This document shows, piece after piece, positions 6,688-13,800 of a stretch of 13,800 bases of DNA. The notes beneath the pieces are model-generated. The model saw only the letters and a program-made list of their open reading frames with translations, was not told where the DNA came from and did not search any database. Source of the stretch: Candidatus Poseidoniales archaeon (GTDB lineage Archaea; Thermoplasmatota; Poseidoniia; Poseidoniales; Poseidoniaceae). The stretch lies in assembly GCA_003602535.1 (NCBI GenBank), contig QQSA01000023.1, positions 2,241 to 16,040 of the forward strand. Reading direction: 5' to 3'. Position 1 is the first letter of the stretch, and every line of letters begins with the position of its first letter. A program made the position numbers and the translations under genes.

Positions 6688-9600
6688 GTGAAACAAGCCT
6701 ACGCAATCGTGATCCTCATGTTGCTCACTCCGTGGGCTGCAGGCGATATTGCGACATGGCAAGGGCCACTGAATTCACCAGATGACTCAAGTTTGGAACC
6801 ATCCAATTCTACATATGACGGCTTCATTTTACCATCAAATACAACCATTACAGGTTCAAATTTCGAAGTAGAGCCAGAATGGTTACCGGCGGCCGATAAC
6901 GGATCATATTGGGCTACAGATTCAGTAGGTGGATTTGCAGTTGGGGATTTTGATGGAACATCATACCTTACATCAGATGGAGAACTTTCACTTGCTCCAA
7001 TTTCTACATATGGAGTAATGGCAGATTTCGAAACTAGCATACCTCAATTTTCTACATGGTCTGCTCATGGTGATGAAATTTGGATGCCAGTAAACCTCTC
7101 TAATGTGAGCTATGGACCTTCTAATGCAACATCTGGTAATTACGTTGCAGGAACTAATGGTTCAATCGCTTCCGGTTCTCAAGGCTTCATTCGTTCACAA
7201 TTCTGGCCAATTCCAACTGTACTAAGATATCTCAATCTATCATTTGATAGATGGAGTTCATTTGATTCAGATGATACTGCAGAACTTCATTATACGGTAG
7301 ACAATGGACAGAATTGGGTTACTTTAGATAATTTATCCGGAGTATCAAATAATTGGACTCATGAAAAATATTCATTGGATCTGATTGCAAAAAATGCTAG
7401 TAGCATTGGATTCAGGTTTTATGTGAATACATCAATGAATTCTGCAGATGACATTGGTTTGTTTATTGATTCATTTAATATTTCAAATCAAGGAGATCCA
7501 GCAGGTACATGGCTTCACGGGAATCCTAGTGGTCAATATTCAGCTAATGCGGATGGTTCTCTCATAGTACCAGTTGATCTGTCTGGCCTAACTTCTCCGC
7601 TAGAATTTACTTATTGGGCAAATTGGGATATGCAGGGTGGCTATGCTGACAATATGATGGTGATGATTTCTCAAGACAATGGTTCTACATGGGATTTAAT
7701 GAGCCCTATACCTGGAATACCCGGGCATGGTATTGCTTCAGGAGCAAATTCTTATTCTCAACAATCATATGGTTGGAGAGAGATTCAACATCCATTTCCT
7801 TCATGGGCGGGGACTAGTGCAAATGCATCTAACACTCTCTTGAAATTTAGAATAGTAACTGATGGGTCAACAAATTATGGCGGTAGCGCAATTGATGGCT
7901 GGGAAGGAATAATGGTTGATGATCTAAGAGTACTTTCTGCAGTTGGAACTGCTAACATGCAAACACGTTTGTTGGAAAACTTCACAGATAACAACAGTCA
8001 ATACTTGGATACAGCAACTGGTATTCCTAATGATTGGCAATATGTGACCTGGGAAGGACACAACGGACCGTGGTATTCTGATGATTCATTTGAGTTAGTC
8101 CAACAACTTCCGTCTGGATGGAGAGTTGATCACATTAGAGGTTCATCACCTTGGGAAAGAGGGCAAATTGACAATACGAATGGCGATGGTCCAAACTCCT
8201 CATCTTGGCCGAGCGGGGTTAAGGGCATGGGAATAAATCTAGACGGAGAATATACTGCAAATGTGTATACTCATCTAGTATCTCCGAAATATTATATCCC
8301 AACCGGTTCGACTGCTAAACTTAGTTTCAAGCATTGGATATGTACTGAATTTTCATGGGACGGTGGAGCGATATTCACTTCCGTTGACGATGGATTAACG
8401 TGGCAACACTTCGGAGATAATATCACAGGGTTCTATGATGGTGTATCTCAAGTAAATACTAATTCTCCATTTTATGGTAAAGGGATTTTTGATGGTTCTA
8501 CTGTCGCAAATGGATGTGGAAATAGTAATTCAAATCATACTTTTACTAGAGTAAGCGGCGACATATCTGATCTTGCAGGACATAATGTCAGAATTCGTTT
8601 TTCTTTCTTTTCTGATACATATGTTGAGAATGACGGATGGTATATCGATGATGCAGGAATTGTAATCGATCGATATCAGGAAAATGGAACATGGGTAAGC
8701 CCTGTTATTGACGCAGATGAATCTGGTTGGGCCAGACTTTCTTCATTATACGATATGCCTGTTGGAACAAACCTTACTGTCGACGTACTAGATGTCAATG
8801 ATAACATAATCATTGGACATCAAGATCGTACTTTACCATTTGATCTAAATATTGCAGCATGGGAGTATCCACAATTAAAATTCAGATTAAAGTTCTCAAC
8901 TACAAATGAGTCATTGACTCCTAGAGTCCAGATTTTACATCATGGAATTACAGAATACATTAACTTGGATATTCTCAAAAGAATCGACCCTTCATTGCCG
9001 TTGTGGATTGAAGATCCAACATTAGCTCTGCCAACAGCTGACACATATACTGCAGAAATTATCAGTCCAGCATGGCGTCCCTATTCAGATGTTGGAATAG
9101 AATGTGAGGGGAATGTCTCTGCAAGTTTGTCATCGGTTATTCACAGAATTCCTATTCTTGGTGTAGGAACTCCTTTGGCCCATAATCCGCCTCAAGGTTC
9201 CCTGATAGATGAGCAGGAATGTGGGTCAATAATCACCAATTCATTTGGCCCTGCGCAAGCAACTACACTACATCTACAGATTGAACCTGGAGAAGAGTTC
9301 GAATGGATAAAACTCGAACCTACAACTTTACGCGCTCCATTAAGCCCATCGATAGATTTGGGAAGTGATGGAATAATAGATTGGAAATGGGATGGTTTAT
9401 TCCATCATACTACAGACTTGTATTCTTTGGAAATCGATGGCATACCGAGTCCACTAACAGAAGCAAGAGGATTCAATACTACATATTCTAGCAGTTTGGA
9501 ATTCTCAATATTACTTCCTGCAAGGAATGTTTCTGACCTATCTTGGGTTTGTGAAGCAAATCTCTATTGCTACAATGGTGGAATTAACTTCGATACCAAT

Positions 9601-12600
9601 GGCTCTGAAGATCCAATTATGAACGAAACTCAAGTGTTAGTTAACAACTCAGGATTTTCACACCTAATGACCGAATACCAATTCAAATTCACCGCAAATC
9701 AAGCAACATCATTCAATTTACATTCTTTGAATTATGTTTCAGGATTTAATCATTCAATAAATTTCAATACCTCATTAGAGGATTTGATGATTGAGAATTC
9801 AAATACAACCTCAAAAATATTAGTTACGATATCTACTCAAAGAGGAGGGATTGTCTTTGATGGGGACATTGATCACGAGAGCTCAATCGTAGATACATGG
9901 GTCTCTTTACCAGCAAAAACATTCAGACCAGGCTTGATTCAATCAGCAATCTCAAATCACAAGACAATTGCAAACACTCCTAATTTGCAATCGATAAATT
10001 TGAAGATTTCTTCAAGTACTAATCTTGCAGATACGATTGCTGAAATAACACTTGATAACCTTGAAAACGGTGGCAGGTTTATCCAAAATTCAGGTGTGGG
10101 AGTAATTGCATTAGATACATCTAACAGCACATGGGATGGAGAAAACGTCACTTGGTCCTTCGAATCAAAATGGTTACTCGATGATTATTCTCGACTTTAC
10201 TGGTTCGCTGCTGCTACCAATCTAGAAGACTTAGTATTGGGTCCTGTTATGGGAGTTTCAGGTTCAGGGCAACATGCAGCATCGACCAATGACCTCGAAG
10301 TAATATCTCTCAAGGCTTGGGCAAATAATCGTACATTACACGATATTGGCCACCCATTGTGGCCATTGAATGTGAAAGGCGGAGAGGAAGTCATCGTTGA
10401 AGGTGAGGTAAGGTATTCTGGTTTAGATGGTAGCAATCCATTGCCAGGTGATGTAGACGTTGTGATTTCTCTCTACTCTCCAGATAATTTGATTGGCAAT
10501 ACCTCGGTAGAAATTGATGAAAACGGTAAATTCAACACCACGTTAACCACTCCAAACTTTGGCACTATGAGTGGTACTGAATTGATAATTAAACCAGTAT
10601 TAACAAGAATTGGTCCTGAATCATCAAGTAATTCAATCGATATGACCTCACCATCACAAAAAGTGCGATTTATTCTCGATGAAATTAATCTTGAAGTCGT
10701 TTCGTTAGAGATAACCGCACCGGGAGGAAACCAACCTGCAGATGGGCATGTTTGGTATCCTGGTCAAGATATTCCTCTGCAATTGAGCATCGTAGATGAT
10801 AATGGCCTGCCATCGAGTATGGAATTATTCTACAATCGTAGTGGAAGAGGGTGGGAATCGATAGGTTTCTTGACTCCTTTAGGAGCGACATCTGCGACTG
10901 TCGATTTACCACTGATAGATGAGATGTCTGTACCATTACCTGATCAAGAAACCGGCTGGATAGATGTTTTCATTCAAGGAAATGACTTGTCTGGAAATCC
11001 CTTACTAAATGGTGGAAACTCTACACAACCTTATGCCAGGATATACGTACAACCTCCATACGATACGGTCCTGTTAGGTTCTTCTTTGGGACTTGATACT
11101 GTTGACGATTATCTATTGCCTGGAAATACACATAGATTCAATTTCACGGTATCTGATGATAATGGAATAAATTCATTCGATAGAGTACGATTTGTATTAT
11201 CGGAAGCTGAGGATTTGTGTGTGATTGAGTGGCAGCCTTGGAATGATCAAATAGCTCACGATGTTGGTTGTTATATCAAGCGTCCAAGGATTGATTTCGT
11301 ACAAAGATTACAAGTCAATACATGGGATGTAAAGATAGATTTCGAATTGAGATGGGATGTGGAAGAGCATCTGGGATATGATGGGCATATGCCATCTCTG
11401 AAAATATGGGATGGAAATGGTCCGTTTGTGGCTGGTTTCACATCGATTGATATTCTTTCATGGGAAATCCATAGGGGTGTAGATCTTCGGATTATCGATG
11501 TAGAGGACAAGGTTTCACCGTCTGGTGATTTCTTCAATCGAGTTGTTTACATCCACGATCAAGACATGATCGATCTTCACATAATGGCGTACCACATGGA
11601 TTACGATATTCCTGCACATAATCTCCCATTTAGCACATATTTCACTATTGAGATGATAGGAAATAACAATTCTGATGTATTTACTGATTCGTTTAACAGT
11701 GATGGTTCATCAACTCTAAGAATTGTAGTTGACTCGTTATTTTATGGTGAACAAATCAAATTGTTAGCAAAATCCGGCCCAATTATAGGCAATCAATTAT
11801 CGGGAGATTCGATTGATATTATTGTAGATAAATCTGATCCTACATTATCTCTCTCAAGCGGCTCACTTGTCATTATTGATTCAGATCAATTATCCGAGGT
11901 GGCAGTTGATGTCACAATTCATGACGATCATGGTCTGAATAATGATTCCATTACGATGTACTGGTCTTATGTTAGAAAAGGTCTGATCATTGAAGATTCA
12001 AGTGGTAGTTTAACGATGCCAGTGAAATTCAAGAATGTACGTTCCAATCTTTATTCCGAAGTTGTCAATATGAGTACTTTATCTGATTTGCAAAAAGGAG
12101 ACCTCATCTTTGTCTGGTTCGAAGGATATGATGCTTCAGGAAGAGAGATTTCTGGAAATGGAACTAGCACTGTCGATCCAATTCAAACTATTGTCAGGTG
12201 GATTGCATATGAACCTGACATTACAAGTGTAGTAGCAACACCGTATAGGCCTAATGTGGGAGATATTGTTTCAATAGAATGTAGTATTACGAATCTTGGT
12301 TTGCTCGATGGGAATTCAACATTAAGTCTAATCGACGGTAATGGGAAACTCATCCAGAAATTAAATTTCACTTTGTTAGTAGATATGACCTTCACTCATA
12401 CTTTCGAAATTGAAGCTTGGAGTGACGGAGATCTGGGACTCAAAATCGAGTTGGACGGGCAAGAGGTCTTAGTCCCAATTTCGAATGTAGATGAGTTAGA
12501 AGAGAGTACTGCTAGTTCTCAAACAACCCTTCTCGGTCTAGCATTTTTGTCGGTTTTCATCGCAGGTTTATTGCTAATTATTGCTAATACTCGGCGTTCA

Positions 12601-12630
12601 AATCATTCAACATTTGATGAGGAAGAATGA
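6676..12630 (+). CDS. Giant membrane-anchored surface protein with jelly-roll and Ig-like modules
   Basis: A 1984-residue extracellular protein, perhaps an adhesin or envelope component; no catalytic motif is seen. A signal peptide (KQAYAIVILMLLTPWAAG) leads. Three carbohydrate-binding/MAM-like jelly-roll modules follow at about 169-272, 277-425 and 517-669. Each has a strand with DNGQNW, DNGSTW or DDGLTW and ends in a related signature: GLFIDSFNI, GIMVDDLRV or GWYIDDAGI. Later Ig-like domains share a DD-[NH]-G-[LI] turn near 1374, 1494 and 1750, and a CARDB-like domain precedes the end. A membrane helix (about 1952-1971) followed by Arg-Arg and an acidic tail anchors it. More than forty N-x-S/T sequons suggest heavy glycosylation; the few Cys come partly in close pairs. 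GTG 6664, ATG 6676 and GTG 6688 are all possible starts; ATG is chosen by codon, and none has a clear ribosome site. The tRNA-Leu gene lies 29 bases downstream. Confidence 0.9.
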   Translation: MVDPVKQAYAIVILMLLTPWAAGDIATWQGPLNSPDDSSLEPSNSTYDGFILPSNTTITGSNFEVEPEWLPAADNGSYWATDSVGGFAVGDFDGTSYLTSDGELSLAPISTYGVMADFETSIPQFSTWSAHGDEIWMPVNLSNVSYGPSNATSGNYVAGTNGSIASGSQGFIRSQFWPIPTVLRYLNLSFDRWSSFDSDDTAELHYTVDNGQNWVTLDNLSGVSNNWTHEKYSLDLIAKNASSIGFRFYVNTSMNSADDIGLFIDSFNISNQGDPAGTWLHGNPSGQYSANADGSLIVPVDLSGLTSPLEFTYWANWDMQGGYADNMMVMISQDNGSTWDLMSPIPGIPGHGIASGANSYSQQSYGWREIQHPFPSWAGTSANASNTLLKFRIVTDGSTNYGGSAIDGWEGIMVDDLRVLSAVGTANMQTRLLENFTDNNSQYLDTATGIPNDWQYVTWEGHNGPWYSDDSFELVQQLPSGWRVDHIRGSSPWERGQIDNTNGDGPNSSSWPSGVKGMGINLDGEYTANVYTHLVSPKYYIPTGSTAKLSFKHWICTEFSWDGGAIFTSVDDGLTWQHFGDNITGFYDGVSQVNTNSPFYGKGIFDGSTVANGCGNSNSNHTFTRVSGDISDLAGHNVRIRFSFFSDTYVENDGWYIDDAGIVIDRYQENGTWVSPVIDADESGWARLSSLYDMPVGTNLTVDVLDVNDNIIIGHQDRTLPFDLNIAAWEYPQLKFRLKFSTTNESLTPRVQILHHGITEYINLDILKRIDPSLPLWIEDPTLALPTADTYTAEIISPAWRPYSDVGIECEGNVSASLSSVIHRIPILGVGTPLAHNPPQGSLIDEQECGSIITNSFGPAQATTLHLQIEPGEEFEWIKLEPTTLRAPLSPSIDLGSDGIIDWKWDGLFHHTTDLYSLEIDGIPSPLTEARGFNTTYSSSLEFSILLPARNVSDLSWVCEANLYCYNGGINFDTNGSEDPIMNETQVLVNNSGFSHLMTEYQFKFTANQATSFNLHSLNYVSGFNHSINFNTSLEDLMIENSNTTSKILVTISTQRGGIVFDGDIDHESSIVDTWVSLPAKTFRPGLIQSAISNHKTIANTPNLQSINLKISSSTNLADTIAEITLDNLENGGRFIQNSGVGVIALDTSNSTWDGENVTWSFESKWLLDDYSRLYWFAAATNLEDLVLGPVMGVSGSGQHAASTNDLEVISLKAWANNRTLHDIGHPLWPLNVKGGEEVIVEGEVRYSGLDGSNPLPGDVDVVISLYSPDNLIGNTSVEIDENGKFNTTLTTPNFGTMSGTELIIKPVLTRIGPESSSNSIDMTSPSQKVRFILDEINLEVVSLEITAPGGNQPADGHVWYPGQDIPLQLSIVDDNGLPSSMELFYNRSGRGWESIGFLTPLGATSATVDLPLIDEMSVPLPDQETGWIDVFIQGNDLSGNPLLNGGNSTQPYARIYVQPPYDTVLLGSSLGLDTVDDYLLPGNTHRFNFTVSDDNGINSFDRVRFVLSEAEDLCVIEWQPWNDQIAHDVGCYIKRPRIDFVQRLQVNTWDVKIDFELRWDVEEHLGYDGHMPSLKIWDGNGPFVAGFTSIDILSWEIHRGVDLRIIDVEDKVSPSGDFFNRVVYIHDQDMIDLHIMAYHMDYDIPAHNLPFSTYFTIEMIGNNNSDVFTDSFNSDGSSTLRIVVDSLFYGEQIKLLAKSGPIIGNQLSGDSIDIIVDKSDPTLSLSSGSLVIIDSDQLSEVAVDVTIHDDHGLNNDSITMYWSYVRKGLIIEDSSGSLTMPVKFKNVRSNLYSEVVNMSTLSDLQKGDLIFVWFEGYDASGREISGNGTSTVDPIQTIVRWIAYEPDITSVVATPYRPNVGDIVSIECSITNLGLLDGNSTLSLIDGNGKLIQKLNFTLLVDMTFTHTFEIEAWSDGDLGLKIELDGQEVLVPISNVDELEESTASSQTTLLGLAFLSVFIAGLLLIIANTRRSNHSTFDEEE

Positions 12631-12659
12631 TGTTAGATGAACTGTGCGGGGGGGCTGTA

Positions 12660-12741
12660 GCCGGAGTACCCGAGTGGTCAAAGGGGGCGCACTCAAGATG
12701 CGCTGCGAAATGCTTCGTAGGTTCAAATCCTACCTCCGGCA
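12660..12741 (+). tRNA. tRNA-Leu (anticodon CAA)
   Basis: A full class II cloverleaf is visible. The acceptor stem is GCCGGAG/CTCCGGC (7 bp) with discriminator A 12741, as archaeal Leu tRNAs have. The D arm has CCC/GGG and a G-G pair in the loop. The anticodon stem is GCGCA/TGCGC with loop CTCAAGA, so the anticodon CAA (12694-12696) reads the TTG codon. A long variable arm holds GAA-ATGC-TTC, and the T arm is GTAGG-TTCAAAT-CCTAC. CCA is not encoded and must be added after transcription. No intron is seen. No clear upstream TATA box is visible, so it may be read through from the surface-protein transcript or use a promoter inside that gene's end. Confidence 0.96.
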
Positions 12742-12787
12742 CTCACAATATACCTAACAGGTAAAATCGATTAAACTGGATATTAGT

Positions 12788-13498
12788 TTAGCTTAGGATT
12801 GAATCTACTAGAGGTTTGAACGTGTCTCCATGTGGGAATGGGGATACAACATCTGCAACAGCTGCTAGTTCTTCGAAACTACCGCCAACTGCAATACTAT
12901 GGCCTACATATTCAAACATTGAAATGTCATTTGGTGCATCACCAATTGCTAGAACATCCTCGGCAGAAATTCCTAATTTATCTAGTGCAACTTGCAATCC
13001 TTGTGCTTTAGATAGCTGAGGCTCCATGAGATGTATTGCAAAACCGGTTTTGATTACTGATAGATCGGAGTAATCACTTTCAGAGATCAAATTTGTAATC
13101 GCTTCCAAATCTTCGTCGGGGAATAAACACCATTCAGATTCTCTCCATGCATTAGTTGTAATACCGCTAGCATCGATTCTTAATCGCTCAGCCAGGAAAT
13201 TAGCCGCTTTTCTAGCACGTGCACCATCGGCTCTAACGATCGGAGCATCCCATTCAGGGTGCCAAACAACGCCTCCATTTTCACAGACCATTGGGCCAGA
13301 CGCCCCAATGAATCTCCAAAGTCCGTAAGTTATTGCTCTAACATTGCCAGTGGCAAGAATTACAGGTATGCCTGCATCTTCAATCCGCCTCAACGATTCT
13401 ATTGCTTCAAGATGAATTTTTTTGTTCTTATCCGTTATCGTGCCATCGATATCGACAGCGACCGCTTTAGGCATCCATCCTTCAGGCGTCCACTGCAT
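12788..13498 (-). CDS. HAD-family phosphatase, archaeal phosphoglycolate phosphatase type
   Basis: Cytoplasmic HAD hydrolase of 236 residues, the size of archaeal phosphoglycolate phosphatases, which remove phosphate from 2-phosphoglycolate (for example after DNA 3' end repair). All four HAD motifs are present: motif I VDIDGT (nucleophile D16, general acid D18), motif II ATGN (T50), motif III K164 and motif IV GDAPND (D187, D191). The region between motifs II and III fits a C2-type cap, as in the Cof-like IIB subfamily. ATG 13498 has AGGA six bases upstream. Met9 (13474) would place the DIDGT motif nearer the N-terminus, as in many relatives, and cannot be excluded. The gene converges on the tRNA and diverges from the metal-binding-domain gene 48 bases away. 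The substrate is inferred from the family; a sugar-phosphate phosphatase is the alternative. Confidence 0.85.
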   Translation of the reverse strand: MQWTPEGWMPKAVAVDIDGTITDKNKKIHLEAIESLRRIEDAGIPVILATGNVRAITYGLWRFIGASGPMVCENGGVVWHPEWDAPIVRADGARARKAANFLAERLRIDASGITTNAWRESEWCLFPDEDLEAITNLISESDYSDLSVIKTGFAIHLMEPQLSKAQGLQVALDKLGISAEDVLAIGDAPNDISMFEYVGHSIAVGGSFEELAAVADVVSPFPHGDTFKPLVDSILS

Positions 13499-13515
13499 AT
13501 TTGGTCCTAACAGAT

Positions 13516-13526
13516 GTTATTCAATA
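13516..13526 (+). promoter_or_regulatory. Possible TATA-like box of the metal-transport gene
   Basis: GTTATTCAATA is centred about 26 bases before ATG 13547. With standard archaeal spacing the transcript would start at or next to the ATG, that is, leaderless; this agrees with the absence of a Shine-Dalgarno site there. The consensus match is modest. Confidence 0.3.
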
Positions 13527-13546
13527 CGCTTGCGATACGAGCCTTC

Positions 13547-13800
13547 ATGAGCGATGAAGTGTCGCCCAGTAATGTGCAGGGAGATTCTGAAGAATTCCTG
13601 TCCCTCGAGGACGAAGATACTCCTCCGCCGAAGGTAAAAAAATCTCGTCGCCGCACACCGAAATCAGAAACTCCAACTGCTGAGCCAACAGTTCTTGAGG
13701 CTGAAGTAATCAATATGGAGGTGCTAGGTGATTACGGTGGTAATCACAGTATTTGCTGGCCAATTCAAGATATGGATTGTCCAGATTGTGCATCTAAAGC
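13547..13800 (+). CDS. Probable heavy-metal P-type ATPase, N-terminal fragment cut by window end
   Basis: The frame is open to the right edge (84 codons seen). A charged tail comes first: acidic at residues 3-24 (SEEFLSLEDED), then a Pro/Lys/Arg-rich stretch (PPPKVKKSRRR) and a second acidic part. At residue 75 begins DMDCPDCASK, with C78 and C81 spaced as the CxxC metal site of heavy-metal-associated (HMA) domains; a W-P-I-x-D-M-D-C context is typical of their first strand and loop. Such domains head Cu- or Zn/Cd-exporting P1B ATPases, but the ATPase part lies outside the window, so a chaperone or another HMA protein remains possible. ATG 13547 is chosen because a TATA-like box lies about 26 bases upstream; an in-frame ATG 13514 would add 11 residues. 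The gene diverges from the HAD phosphatase. Confidence 0.6.
   Translation, partial: MSDEVSPSNVQGDSEEFLSLEDEDTPPPKVKKSRRRTPKSETPTAEPTVLEAEVINMEVLGDYGGNHSICWPIQDMDCPDCASK

Noticed and set aside
12648..12654. Run of about seven G just before tRNA-Leu
   Set aside because: A short homopolymer with no recognisable role; it could also be a sequencing or assembly artefact.
12772..12790. TAAACT/AGTTTA inverted repeat between tRNA-Leu and the HAD gene, plus TACCT/AGGTA at 12751-12763
   Set aside because: Stems of five to six mostly AT pairs without a following T-run; too weak to call terminators.

Overview
The window looks like the chromosome of an uncultured planktonic archaeon. My best placement is the Thermoplasmatota, Marine Group II/III type (Candidatus Poseidoniales or a relative). 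This rests on an archaeal family-B DNA polymerase, elongation factor 1A followed by ribosomal protein S10, a GINS-like replication protein, an archaeal-type HAD phosphatase, a Leu tRNA without encoded CCA, and large acidic Asn/Ser/Thr-rich secreted proteins with lipobox or C-terminal membrane anchors. The placement is inference from gene content; no 16S gene is present.

Left part (1-3654, + strand): a family-B DNA polymerase runs in from the left edge with all exonuclease and polymerase motifs intact. Just behind it is a secreted lipoprotein with two PKD-like domains. Middle (3765-5436, + strand): a translation operon of EF-1A and S10, with clear Shine-Dalgarno sites and codon use that differs from its neighbours. 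It ends in a structured intergenic stretch (5439-5538) that precedes a convergent gene. That stretch contains an 18-bp stem-loop with a competing internal pairing, which I rate the most interesting undescribed item here.

Right part: the minus-strand gene at 5578-6603 resembles archaeal Gins51, with a long acidic linker between its two domains. Divergent from it is a 5.95-kb gene for a giant surface protein: signal peptide, three jelly-roll/MAM-like modules, Ig-like repeats, more than forty N-glycosylation sequons and a C-terminal membrane helix. A perfect 10-bp inverted repeat sits exactly at its start, with the probable ATG in the hairpin loop. A tRNA-Leu(CAA) follows. Next is a minus-strand phosphoglycolate phosphatase-like HAD enzyme, and then the start of a divergent plus-strand gene with a CPDC metal-binding motif, probably a heavy-metal P-type ATPase, cut by the right edge.

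Functionally the window mixes replication (PolB, GINS-like protein), translation (EF-1A, S10, tRNA-Leu) and cell-surface genes with housekeeping genes. I see no insertion sequence, phage gene, CRISPR array or other mark of a mobile island. No stretch longer than 300 bases lacks a gene.
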